The position numbers were made by a program, and so were the translations under genes. 33,391 nt of DNA from contig JAHHGY010000039.1 in the NCBI GenBank assembly GCA_019359635.1, positions 1 to 33,391 on the forward strand, written 5' to 3'. Shown one piece after another: positions 1 to 8,194 of the stretch (its first letter is position 1; every line of letters starts with the position of its first letter). Under the pieces are notes generated by a model. The model saw nothing but the letters and a program-made list of their open reading frames with translations. It had not been told where the DNA came from and searched no databases. This DNA comes from Chroococcus sp. CMT-3BRIN-NPC107. GTDB taxonomy: Bacteria > Cyanobacteriota > Cyanobacteriia > Cyanobacteriales > Chroococcidiopsidaceae.

Positions 1-105
1 TTTCGGATTTTAGCTGAACGCTATCGTAACCGCCGCAAACGTTTCGGACTACGATTTAACTTAATTGCAGCGCTTCTCAACTTTGAGCTTGCTACCCCCT
101 CGTGA
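1..105 (+). CDS. IS5-type transposase, C-terminal end only
   Basis: This is the last 34 codons of a transposase whose remainder lies outside the window. Frame 1 is open from base 1 to TGA at 103-105. It contains the arginine-rich stretch RYRNRRKRFGLRFNLIA followed by an NFEL tail, which is characteristic of the C-terminus of IS5-family DDE transposases common in cyanobacteria. The catalytic residues are not visible, so activity cannot be judged. The gene ends just before a disrupted chromosomal frame, which fits an insertion into that gene. The family call rests on recall of the C-terminal motif only. Confidence 0.75.
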   Translation, partial: FRILAERYRNRRKRFGLRFNLIAALLNFELATPS

Positions 106-122
106 TTCACGCAAGAGGTCTA
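1..122 (+). mobile_element. Right end of an IS5-like insertion sequence
   Basis: The transposase tail is followed within 20 bases by GCAAGAGGTCTAA (111-123), after which an unrelated open frame begins at 124. The inverse complement of this stretch, beginning AGACCTCTTGC, resembles terminal repeats of cyanobacterial IS5-type elements. The left end is outside the window, so neither the matching inverted repeat nor the target duplication can be checked. Confidence 0.5.
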
Positions 123-123
123 A

Positions 124-714
124 TCTGGTCAAAAAATACCAATTTACTTTCAAGGTTTAATACCTGGATACGAAGAATCTTTCTTTTTAGGTCAATTTAA
201 TTGGCACAAGCCTACAGAGATTCACTTATTAATCAATGCCCTCGAAGAAAACTTTACAACTGTAGATTCTTCTGGAGATGTGTTAATTAGCGAACTTGCT
301 CCTTTTAACATTGGGGTACTCAACCAATATTTACTAAATTTTCAAGAATTATTAGCGAATCCAAATTTGGCAGAAATTGAAATTAAGCATCATTTAGCAG
401 GAGTTGTAAAAAATATAGTTAGTTCTAGCTTTGCTTGGAGTTCTGTGCATCAACTGTTAAGCATTTTGAGATGGGGAGTTGATAAAAAAAGATTGAAAGC
501 AGAAGGTAGTTCTATAACTGCTCATAAAGATATTGTTGAGTTGCTTGTGCAACAGCTACATGGCAGAATAACAATTGAAACATTAGCCCAAGCTAAAATA
601 AGTCTCGATCGCTTTGATTCTGCTATCGAAATGCTGGCAAATTTACCGACAATAGAACAATCAGTTATTTATTTTAAAACTATATCTGAGAATTTTAGGA
701 ATGTAGTTGTGTAG
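124..714 (+). pseudogene. Gene of unknown function, 5' end removed by the IS
   Basis: The frame is open from just after a TAA at 121-123 to the TAG at 712-714 (196 codons) but has no ATG near its beginning; the first usable start is GTG at 280. The upstream part (residues such as IPIYFQGLIPGYEESFFLGQ) has normal protein-like composition and continues smoothly into the rest. The true gene therefore probably began further upstream and was cut by the IS. The remaining protein is mostly helical, with no signal peptide, membrane segment or recognisable motif. I do not recognise the family. If anything is made now, it would start at GTG 280 and give 144 residues. Confidence 0.6.
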
Positions 715-738
715 GACATCTAAACAAAATAATTAGTT

Positions 739-900
739 TCAGTTACTAAGTGTATCTAAGGTACGACTATCATCAAGGGAGTTTAACTTGACTGGTTGCG
801 CTCTAGCATCAATTAGCTTTTGGACGCTAATTAATGCCCGATTTAACTCATAGGTTCGTTGCGTTGGCTCTTTTAAATAAGCTTGTTGTTCCTCCATCAT
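739..900 (-). CDS. Small hypothetical protein overlapping the uvrA stop
   Basis: A 53-residue frame begins [20 protein letters not shown] and ends TLSN. Its ATG overlaps the TGA of uvrA in the classic four-base ATGA arrangement (897-900), which suggests translational coupling to uvrA. A second ATG follows directly. The product is hydrophilic, probably helical, and has no cysteines or membrane segment. I do not recognise a family. It is short, so it could be chance, but the position and the normal amino-acid composition favour a real gene. Confidence 0.5.
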   Translation of the reverse strand: MMEEQQAYLKEPTQRTYELNRALISVQKLIDARAQPVKLNSLDDSRTLDTLSN

Positions 901-3839
901 GTTGAATGTTGTTGCAATACTTGTTTTAAATATTGTCCCGTGTAAGAGCGCGGATTATTTGCTACTTGTTCGGGTGTACCTACTGCAACTAATTCGCCGC
1001 CTTTATCTCCACCTTCTGGTCCTAAATCTATTACCCAATCGCAACAACGAATTACATCTAAATTGTGTTCGATAACTAAAATTGAATTGCCTTTATCTAC
1101 CAGTCTTTGCAATACATCTAGTAATTTATGCACGTCATAAAAAGATAAGCCTGTAGTTGGTTCATCAATTAAATAAAGAGTTTTTCCCGTAGCGCGACGG
1201 GATAATTCTGAAGCTAATTTTACTCGTTGCGCTTCACCTCCCGATAACGTAGTTGCAGGTTGTCCTAGTTTCACGTACCCCAAGCCTACATCTACTAAAG
1301 TTTGCAATCTATTTACTGCTCTAGGAATATTTGTAAAAAATTCTAGACTTTCTTCTGCGGTCATATTCAAAACATCAGCAATAGATTTATCTTTGAATTT
1401 GACTTGCAAAGTTTCGCGGTTGTAACGCGCACCTTTGCAGACTTCACATTGCACGTAAACATCCGGTAAAAAATTCATTTCAATGACATTTACCCCTTGT
1501 CCGCCGCAAGCTTCGCAACGTCCGCCTTTGACATTAAAAGAAAATTGTCCCGCTTTGTAACCTCTAGCTTTTGCTTCAATGGTTTGGGTAAATACTTCGC
1601 GGATGACATCAAAAACTCCTGTATAAGTTGCGGGGTTAGAACGAGGAGTACGTCCGATGGGTGATTGGTCAATGACGATCGCTTTATCAACGGCATTAAG
1701 TCCTTCAACTGCATCTAAACCTTGAGGTAAAGGAACTTTGCGTGTTAGTTGATGTTGCAAAGCTGGGTAAAGTAAATCGTTAACTAAAGTAGATTTTCCT
1801 GAACCCGAAACTCCGGTAACGCTAACAAGTTTACCTAGGGGAATATCTACATCAATGTTTTGTAAGTTGTTGCGACAAGCATTTTTAATCGCTAAATTTC
1901 GCCCGTTTCCTTCCCGGCGCTGCTTGGGAGTTGCGATCGCTCTTTTTCCTGATAAATACGCACCTGTAAGCGAATCTTCGGCATTTAATAAGGTTTCTAA
2001 ATTCCCTTGAGATGTAATATAACCGCCATGAATGCCAGCACCAGGTCCAATATCTACCAAGTAATCGGCGGCTCTAATTGTTTCTTCATCGTGTTCGACC
2101 ACAATTAGCGTATTACCCAAATCTTTTAGTTTGGTTAATGTCTGCAATAAACGTCCGTTGTCTCGCTGATGCAAACCGATACTCGGTTCATCTAAAACAT
2201 ACAATACTCCTGTTAACCCCGAACCAATTTGTGTTGCCAACCTAATTCGCTGTGCTTCGCCTCCTGAAAGCGTCATCGCCGGACGATCGAGGGTGAGGTA
2301 GTCTAAACCAACATCTAAAAGAAATTGCAGCCTAGCTTTGATTTCTCGTAGCACCAAGTCGGCAATTTGTAAGGCGCGATCGCTTAGTTTCATTTTGAGT
2401 AACTTTTGCTGACATTCCCCTATCGATGCCGCCGTTAAATCCGTGATTCTATACTGTCCTAACCTCACCGCCAGCGCTTCGGGTTTTAACCGTTTACCCT
2501 TGCAGACTTCGCAAGGCTGGTTAATTAAATACTGCTCTAACTTTTGCTTTTGCAACTCCGAACTTGCTTCGTTGTACTGCTTCTGAAGTATAGGCAGCAC
2601 CCCCGCATAACGCCTGTAATCTTTACGATCTTCAATCCATACAGGTTTGTCGCTACCGTTTAAAACTACTTGCTGCTGTTCGGTTGTAAGTTTGTGCCAA
2701 AGAGTTTGAATCTCAAACCCGTGCGCTTGTCCGACGCTGTAAAGCAGCGATAGGTAGTAAGAGTTGTCTTTTTCCGACCAAGGAGAAATCGCCGCATATA
2801 CAGGCGCTTGGGGGTCGGGAACTACAAGTTCGGTCGCAAATTTCTGTAAACTTCCCAATCCGTGACAGTTTGGACACGCACCGTAGGGAGAATTAAAAGA
2901 AAATAAACGCGGCGATAGTTCTTCCATGACTGCGCCATGTACTGGACACGCAAAGTTTTCCGAAAATATCAATTCTTGTTGATAGGAAGTAGGCGTATTT
3001 GTAGAAGTTAAATCGTCATTTTCATTGGCTATTTTTTCGCTAGTTAGGTTATACTTACTATCAGCTTGGACTCCAGCTACATTACCAGATGTATCATTTA
3101 GTAAGTCAATAACCGCAATTCCACTAGAAAGACGCAAGCAAGTGGCAAGAGAATCGGTCAAACGCTCTGCAATACCTGGCTTTTTAATCAGCCTATCAAT
3201 AACAATTTCAATAGTATGAGTATGATTTTTATCTAAATCAATGTTGTCGGATAGCTCCCGAACCTCATTATTTACCCTGGCTCTCACCCAACCTTCAGAA
3301 GCTAAGCTTGAGAGTAATTTACGATGAGTTCCTTTTTTACCACGAATGACGGGAGCAAGGATTTGGAAGCGCGTACCATCGGGTAATTCCATAATGCGAT
3401 CGCACATTTGGTCGACAGTTTGCGGCGCAATCGAGCGATCGCAAATCGGACAATGAGGTTCTCCCGCCCGTCCAAATAACAACCGCAGATAGTCGTAAAT
3501 TTCTGTAACTGTACCCACCGTAGAGCGAGGATTATGGGAAGTAGATTTTTGATCGATAGAAATAGCCGGACTTAAACCCTCAATCGCTTCGACATCCGGC
3601 TTATCTAGCTGTCCCAAAAATTGCCGAGCGTAAGCGCTAAGAGATTCTACATAACGGCGCTGACCTTCTGCAAAGATAGTATCAAAAGCTAGGGAAGACT
3701 TACCCGAACCCGAAACCCCCGTAAACACAATTAAGCGATCGCGCGGTAGTTCTAAATCGATATTTTTGAGGTTGTGCTGTCTAGCGCCACGAATGCGAAT
3801 AGTATTGTTAGCGTCGGGAGTAGAGGCAGAAGGAGACAT
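897..3839 (-). CDS. uvrA: UvrA, excinuclease ABC ATPase subunit
   Basis: Damage-recognition subunit of nucleotide excision repair; with UvrB it scans DNA and loads UvrB at lesions. The 980 residues carry two ABC ATPase halves: Walker [10 protein letters not shown] at about 41-49 and GVSGSGKST near 675-683, each with its LSGGEAQR signature. Zinc-binding cysteines include [15 protein letters not shown] and the C-terminal [14 protein letters not shown] pair; one N-terminal pair reads CPVH, with histidine in the last position. An extra low-complexity stretch of roughly 40 residues rich in N, S, T and D lies before CPVH, making the protein slightly longer than the usual 940-970. Start ATG at 3839. 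uvrC lies in the same window but in a separate transcription unit. Confidence 0.98.
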   Translation of the reverse strand: MSPSASTPDANNTIRIRGARQHNLKNIDLELPRDRLIVFTGVSGSGKSSLAFDTIFAEGQRRYVESLSAYARQFLGQLDKPDVEAIEGLSPAISIDQKSTSHNPRSTVGTVTEIYDYLRLLFGRAGEPHCPICDRSIAPQTVDQMCDRIMELPDGTRFQILAPVIRGKKGTHRKLLSSLASEGWVRARVNNEVRELSDNIDLDKNHTHTIEIVIDRLIKKPGIAERLTDSLATCLRLSSGIAVIDLLNDTSGNVAGVQADSKYNLTSEKIANENDDLTSTNTPTSYQQELIFSENFACPVHGAVMEELSPRLFSFNSPYGACPNCHGLGSLQKFATELVVPDPQAPVYAAISPWSEKDNSYYLSLLYSVGQAHGFEIQTLWHKLTTEQQQVVLNGSDKPVWIEDRKDYRRYAGVLPILQKQYNEASSELQKQKLEQYLINQPCEVCKGKRLKPEALAVRLGQYRITDLTAASIGECQQKLLKMKLSDRALQIADLVLREIKARLQFLLDVGLDYLTLDRPAMTLSGGEAQRIRLATQIGSGLTGVLYVLDEPSIGLHQRDNGRLLQTLTKLKDLGNTLIVVEHDEETIRAADYLVDIGPGAGIHGGYITSQGNLETLLNAEDSLTGAYLSGKRAIATPKQRREGNGRNLAIKNACRNNLQNIDVDIPLGKLVSVTGVSGSGKSTLVNDLLYPALQHQLTRKVPLPQGLDAVEGLNAVDKAIVIDQSPIGRTPRSNPATYTGVFDVIREVFTQTIEAKARGYKAGQFSFNVKGGRCEACGGQGVNVIEMNFLPDVYVQCEVCKGARYNRETLQVKFKDKSIADVLNMTAEESLEFFTNIPRAVNRLQTLVDVGLGYVKLGQPATTLSGGEAQRVKLASELSRRATGKTLYLIDEPTTGLSFYDVHKLLDVLQRLVDKGNSILVIEHNLDVIRCCDWVIDLGPEGGDKGGELVAVGTPEQVANNPRSYTGQYLKQVLQQHST

Positions 3840-3895
3840 AAAAGCAGCGCGTAATAGTCCCTAATAATTTTAACGCTGCCGCTTGCTCATCTTTG

Positions 3896-5290
3896 TTAAG
3901 CATCGAAAGCAATCAACTTTAGATGACTGGGATTAGCAATCAATTCCTTAGCTAACAAGTAACCTGCAATAGTCCAAGTTTGATACTTTCGGGCTTCTTT
4001 ACCAATGAGGCGACCATCGGGGCCATCGTAGTATTCAGGCCAGTGATCTGCAACTAATCTTCTTTCGGCAATTGCGATCGCATGATGGGCTAATTCGCCT
4101 CTATCCATTTTTTTCGCCGCCGCCGTTAGCATCCATAATAAAACTGGCCAACTACCACCATTGTGATAAGACCAAGGACGATTTTTTGGATCGGCTCCAG
4201 TAATAATTCTCCATTCAATATCTTCTAAAGCTGGATAACAAAGTTTCATTGGCATCTCACCAATTAAATCGCTCCACCGCAATTCAATTAAGTTTAAAAT
4301 TCTATGAGATTGTTGCTCGTCAGTCAAAGATGAAACGATTGCCATCAAATTACCCAATGAAAAAAACCGACAATCTAGCTGACTTGGCCCTAAATTTCCT
4401 GCTAAATAACCTCCAGCTTCGGGAAGCCATTTCGCCAACCGATAGAAAGGGATGGAATCAGAATAAATATTAAACTGATTGAGAGCTTCTTCGCCATACT
4501 CCTCTACTTTAAAGCGATAAATTACATTCAATCGCTCTGAATCTAACCAGTAATTTTCCCGCAGTTGCTTGAGTAAAGGATCTAAGCGATTACGCACGGC
4601 TTGAATAATTGCTTGATTCTCTCTAATCGGAGTTAGCAATTCTAAACTGGCTTTGAGTGCGGCATAAAATAGCGACTGAATATCTATTGGGTGTCCGTAT
4701 AGTCCCAAACGACGGTCAATCATACTCGCACCATCGGGAACTAACACCATTGGATACATATCAAACCGAGTAACTAAACACAGTTCTAAAATTAAGCGAA
4801 TACCCTCTTGAAAATCGCCGCGAGACGCAAACTCTTTACTTTCAGTAGAGATAGTGTAAGCACGCAATAAAATAATCCACCACAAACCCCCATCCGCCGG
4901 AGCAACTCTACCGATCGCATGGTCGCCAAAGTCAGCCTTTAAATATTCTTGTCCGTTGGCAAATCCAACTTTAAAACTAGCTGGCATTAACCCACGACTT
5001 GGTTTTAAACAATCTAATTGCGTTGTTTTCGGCTGCAATTTTAGTGTTTCTTCTAGAAAAAAACGGACAATATCGGCTTTACCTTTAATCAGAAAAACGA
5101 GAGCAGAGGAGACAAAATCTCGAATAAAACACTGATCGTAGTTTGCAGCATCAATACCTGGATCGAGAGCGGCTATAGTGCCAATAGGTTTCTCATGATA
5201 ATAGATGATTGATTTTTCTAGCGTTTCCCAAGCTTGTTCTTCTACGGCTAAAGATGCTTCGCTCAAATTCTCTCGTCCTCTTAACTTCAT
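3896..5290 (-). CDS. Neutral/alkaline invertase, glycoside hydrolase family 100
   Basis: Predicted cytosolic enzyme that hydrolyses sucrose to glucose and fructose. The 464 residues match cyanobacterial GH100 invertases (about 460-480) in length and motifs: CFIRDFVSSALVFL near the N-terminus, then APADGGLWWIILLRAY, a pattern carrying the catalytic acid of the family, DRRLGLYGHPIDIQSLFYAA, and the C-terminal GKEARKYQTWTIAGYL with its conserved glutamate. There is no signal peptide. It is transcribed divergently from a glucose-dehydrogenase-like SDR across 139 bases, so a shared regulatory region and a link in glucose handling are plausible but inferred. No clear Shine-Dalgarno precedes the ATG at 5290. 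Confidence 0.93.
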   Translation of the reverse strand: MKLRGRENLSEASLAVEEQAWETLEKSIIYYHEKPIGTIAALDPGIDAANYDQCFIRDFVSSALVFLIKGKADIVRFFLEETLKLQPKTTQLDCLKPSRGLMPASFKVGFANGQEYLKADFGDHAIGRVAPADGGLWWIILLRAYTISTESKEFASRGDFQEGIRLILELCLVTRFDMYPMVLVPDGASMIDRRLGLYGHPIDIQSLFYAALKASLELLTPIRENQAIIQAVRNRLDPLLKQLRENYWLDSERLNVIYRFKVEEYGEEALNQFNIYSDSIPFYRLAKWLPEAGGYLAGNLGPSQLDCRFFSLGNLMAIVSSLTDEQQSHRILNLIELRWSDLIGEMPMKLCYPALEDIEWRIITGADPKNRPWSYHNGGSWPVLLWMLTAAAKKMDRGELAHHAIAIAERRLVADHWPEYYDGPDGRLIGKEARKYQTWTIAGYLLAKELIANPSHLKLIAFDA

Positions 5291-5429
5291 AGCTTGAGGA
5301 TAAACAAAGTTTTCAATTAGAGCAAATATTTAGGGCTTTATCTCTATTTTGGTTGAGGTTTTAACTATTTGGATAGTCTAAAATCTGTACGGTTTGATTG
5401 CGCCAATAAAAATCTAGAGGGGTTTTTAG

Positions 5430-6197
5430 ATGAAGCTAGATGGTAAAATTGCTGTAGTAACGGGTAGCGGTCAGGGAATCGGTCAAGGAATCGCTAGTAG
5501 TTTAGCCGCCGCCGGAGCAAGCGTTGTCATAAATTATCGCTCTGATATTACGGAAGCTGAAGAAACTTTAAAACAAGTAGAAGCAACCGGAAGCAAAGGC
5601 TTCATCGTTAAAGCTGATGTTGGAGTGGTGAAAGAACTTCGTCACCTAATTGACCAAGCAATTGAGCATTTTGGTCAGTTAGATATTTTAGTAAATAATG
5701 CTGCCGTAGAAATCAATGCCCCTTTTTGGGAAGTAACGGAAGAAGATTATGACAAGGTGCTAGATATTAATTTAAAAGGTTGCTTTTTTGCGACGCAATT
5801 TTTTGTGCAGCATCTCATGCAAACAAAGCACACCGGGAAAATTATTAATATTAGTTCTGTACACGAGGAGTTACCTTTTCCTAACTTTACAGCTTACTGT
5901 GCTAGTAAAGGCGGCTTAAAAATGATGACCCGCAACTTAGCAGTAGAATTAGGTCCTTACGGCATCACCATTAACAACATCGCGCCGGGAGCCATTGAAA
6001 CACCAATAAATAGCAAACTATTAAATAATCCAGTTGCTTTAGGCGCTTTACTAAAAAATATTCCCCTCAATCGCTTAGGACAACCCAAAGATGTCAGTGC
6101 GATCGCAACTTTTTTAGCTTCCTCCGATGCCGATTACATCACTGGTTCAACTTTTGTGGTTGATGGGGGATTACTTTGGAATTATCAAGAGCAATAG
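5430..6197 (+). CDS. SDR-family oxidoreductase, glucose 1-dehydrogenase-like
   Basis: NAD(P)-dependent short-chain dehydrogenase of 255 residues. The cofactor motif TGSGQGIG is at 11-18, NNAA at 89-92, the active-site serine in ISSVHE at 142-143, and the catalytic YxxxK at Y156/K160. N114 completes the tetrad. The segments SSVHE and NNIAPGAIETPIN are close to Bacillus-type glucose 1-dehydrogenases, which oxidise beta-D-glucose to gluconolactone; substrate in this organism is not proven. A strong GAGGGG Shine-Dalgarno (5417-5422) sits seven bases before the ATG. Its divergent neighbour is an invertase that would supply glucose. Confidence 0.88.
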   Translation: MKLDGKIAVVTGSGQGIGQGIASSLAAAGASVVINYRSDITEAEETLKQVEATGSKGFIVKADVGVVKELRHLIDQAIEHFGQLDILVNNAAVEINAPFWEVTEEDYDKVLDINLKGCFFATQFFVQHLMQTKHTGKIINISSVHEELPFPNFTAYCASKGGLKMMTRNLAVELGPYGITINNIAPGAIETPINSKLLNNPVALGALLKNIPLNRLGQPKDVSAIATFLASSDADYITGSTFVVDGGLLWNYQEQ

Positions 6198-6232
6198 TAA
6201 AAAACAACTTTTAGCCGATTAATTACCTTACT

Positions 6233-6532
6233 TTATTTGGGTTTAGTTATTACGCTCACTGGCCCATTTACTAAAACTTGACAAGCTAACCGATAGGTGG
6301 TTGGTTTTTTCTTCAATTTGCGATTTTCAAAGTCTGTCTTCGGAGATAAATTTTCTATACCTTCGGCTATATTTACAATGCACGTACCGCACTGTCCATA
6401 GCCGCCGCAGTTCATCATTTTCCCTCTAAGGGTATAAATATCTATACCGTTTTCCATTGCTTTGATGCGAAGATTTGCTCCATCTGCCGCGATCGCTTCT
6501 TTTTCTTCGTTAATAAACTTGATATTAGCCAT
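6233..6532 (-). CDS. [2Fe-2S] plant-type-fold ferredoxin
   Basis: A 99-residue soluble electron carrier. The cluster ligands are C42, C48, C51 and C84, giving spacing CX5CX2CX32C. The first spacing resembles adrenodoxin-like ferredoxins rather than the CX4CX2C of photosynthetic PetF. The family signature reads [11 protein letters not shown] and the last ligand lies in RLACQ. The basic KLKKKP stretch before the last cysteine is unlike the acidic surface of PetF, so a different redox partner is likely. An AAGGGA Shine-Dalgarno lies before the ATG. Convergent with the SDR gene, 35 bases apart. Specific partner unknown. Confidence 0.9.
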   Translation of the reverse strand: MANIKFINEEKEAIAADGANLRIKAMENGIDIYTLRGKMMNCGGYGQCGTCIVNIAEGIENLSPKTDFENRKLKKKPTTYRLACQVLVNGPVSVITKPK

Positions 6533-6860
6533 TTTTCCCTTAGTGACTCGCCATTGCTGCTATTTTTGAGCAATTTATCTGTAAATATTTAACGCTCTTA
6601 AACCATCGTTATATCAGTCCAACACCAAGACCATAATTAATTTTGTGTTGTTAGACTTCACTTGAGTGACAGATTTTATCTTTTCCGACTTGCGCTAAAA
6701 TTAAGCATACCAAATATTTAGATAACTTAATAAACTGGCACAAAAATTGAGATATACCATCTTAATTATGAAGTTTGTGAGTAAAAACTGTTTATTGGCA
6801 TGTCGTAGCCCAGAGCAAACAGTAATTTTACTACTAAGTGCCTTCCTAGGAGCAGAATGA
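6533..6860. promoter_or_regulatory. Divergent spacer between ferredoxin and efflux operon
   Basis: 328 bases that must contain promoters for both the ferredoxin gene and the RND operon. Visible dyads are AACAC/GTGTT (about 6620 and 6643) and CACTTGAGTG near 6659-6668. No regulator gene is adjacent. The last 93 bases are an open frame, described separately. Confidence 0.35.
6768..6860 (+). CDS. Possible 30-residue leader peptide before the efflux operon
   Basis: ATG at 6768 opens 30 codons (MKFVSKNCLLACRSPEQTVI and so on) that end in TGA at 6858-6860, immediately next to the ATG of the adaptor gene at 6861. The adaptor's AGGAG ribosome site (6848-6852) lies inside this frame, so translation of one could control the other. 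The peptide has a short hydrophobic tail. No Shine-Dalgarno precedes it, and it may be a chance frame. Confidence 0.3.
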   Translation: MKFVSKNCLLACRSPEQTVILLLSAFLGAE

Positions 6861-8192
6861 ATGAGTGAAATCGTGCGACTTCCCAAACCAGCAAATACAA
6901 AACATCATCGCCACTTGTTGAGTGTTTTAGTAGTTGGTATAGCAATTCTTGGCGGTAGTTGCAGTTCTCCCAAAGAAGCCGCCGATGCTCAATCGCAACA
7001 AGCAAATCGACCTACGGCGGTAGATGTAAGCATTTCTCGCACCGAAGCATTAGTTTCTGCACCTACTTATACAGGTAGTACCGAACCAATTAGAACCGTA
7101 TCCTTGCGAAGTCAAGTAGAAGGGCAATTGTTGGGTTTAAATGTAGACGTGGGGGATTTTGTCAAGCAAGGGCAGATAGTTGCCCAATTAGACGACGAAA
7201 TTTTGAGAACGCAATTAAATGAGGCAGAAGCAGAACTTGCAGCTTTAAGAAGCGAAGTAGCTAGAAGCAATAGTCAAGTTAGCAACGCCCGCGCCCAAGT
7301 AGAAAGCGCCAGATTGGAATTAGCTCAAGCGCAAGCAGATTCGCAAAGACAGCAAAGCTTATTAAAAGAAGGGGCGATCGCACTTCAAGTAGCCCAGCAA
7401 GCCCAAACCGAAGCTAGAACCGCCGCCCAAACCCTCCGAGCCGCTCAGGAACAAGTCAGCACCGAACAACAAGCTGTAGCCGCCGCTCAAGGTAGAGTGG
7501 TAGCCCAGCAAGCGGTAGTCGCTCAAGAACGAAAAAGGCGATCGTATACTCGGTTAGTAGCGCCGATTGCTGGATTAGTTTTACAACGATTGCAAGAACC
7601 CGGCGATTTAATTCAGCCTGGTAATGAAGTGATCCAAATTGCCGACTTTAGCCGCATCCAGGTACGGGTTGAAGTTTCCGACAAAGAACTAGGAAATATT
7701 ACCATTGGGCAAGCAGTAAGCGTAAAACTAGATGCTTTTCCCCAGGAAACCTTAAACGGACAAGTTACTCGCATTTATCCCGCCGCCGATGCTACAGCGC
7801 GTTTGATACCCATAGAAGTAGTGATTCCCAATAGCAATGGTCGTATTGGTAGTGGATTGCTGGCACGAGTAAGTTTTGTAAATTCAAACCAACAATCTGT
7901 TGTAGTAGCGCAATCGGCTTTGGGTGGACAGGAGAGTAGGGGAGCAGGAGAACAGGGCGAACAAGAGCAAAGCAAGACGGGCACAGTGTTTGTAGTCACT
8001 GAAGCAGAAGGTAAAGCCAAAGTCGTAGCGCGTCCGGTAACATTGGGCGATCGCGCTGATGGCAAAGTAGAGGTTTTATCGGGGCTAAAAGTAGGCGAAA
8101 GGTATGTTTCTCGAAGTAGCAAACCATTAAAAAATGGCGAAACTGTAAACATATCAATTATTTCCAGGAAAGCAGCACCGAAAGGACAGTAG
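6861..8192 (+). CDS. RND efflux periplasmic adaptor (membrane fusion) lipoprotein
   Basis: Bridges an inner-membrane RND pump to an outer-membrane channel. The 443 residues begin with a lipoprotein signal whose lipobox LGGSC puts the lipidated cysteine at 34. Next come the split biotinyl-lipoyl domain (VEGQLLGLNVDVGDFVKQGQ at about 90-110 and the returning half APIAGLVLQRLQEPGD), a long alanine/glutamine-rich coiled coil at about 125-220, a beta-barrel domain, and a membrane-proximal domain. AGGAG at 6848-6852 sets the start. The pump gene starts two bases after the stop, so they form an operon. A low-complexity glycine/glutamate insert sits at about 355-370. Substrate is unknown. Confidence 0.92.
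   Translation: MSEIVRLPKPANTKHHRHLLSVLVVGIAILGGSCSSPKEAADAQSQQANRPTAVDVSISRTEALVSAPTYTGSTEPIRTVSLRSQVEGQLLGLNVDVGDFVKQGQIVAQLDDEILRTQLNEAEAELAALRSEVARSNSQVSNARAQVESARLELAQAQADSQRQQSLLKEGAIALQVAQQAQTEARTAAQTLRAAQEQVSTEQQAVAAAQGRVVAQQAVVAQERKRRSYTRLVAPIAGLVLQRLQEPGDLIQPGNEVIQIADFSRIQVRVEVSDKELGNITIGQAVSVKLDAFPQETLNGQVTRIYPAADATARLIPIEVVIPNSNGRIGSGLLARVSFVNSNQQSVVVAQSALGGQESRGAGEQGEQEQSKTGTVFVVTEAEGKAKVVARPVTLGDRADGKVEVLSGLKVGERYVSRSSKPLKNGETVNISIISRKAAPKGQ
7928..7968 (+). repeat. G-rich short repeat inserted in the adaptor coding region
   Basis: A purine-rich run with repeated GGAG/GCAGGAG/ACAGGG units, of the kind usually found as short tandem repeats between cyanobacterial genes, lies in frame here. 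It codes for residues QESRGAGEQGEQEQ, which look unlike the rest of the beta-barrel domain. Confidence 0.5.
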
Positions 8193-8194
8193 TA

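Noticed and set aside
1490..1714. 74-codon frame inside uvrA
   Set aside because: Lies entirely inside uvrA on the same strand in another frame; uvrA is intact.
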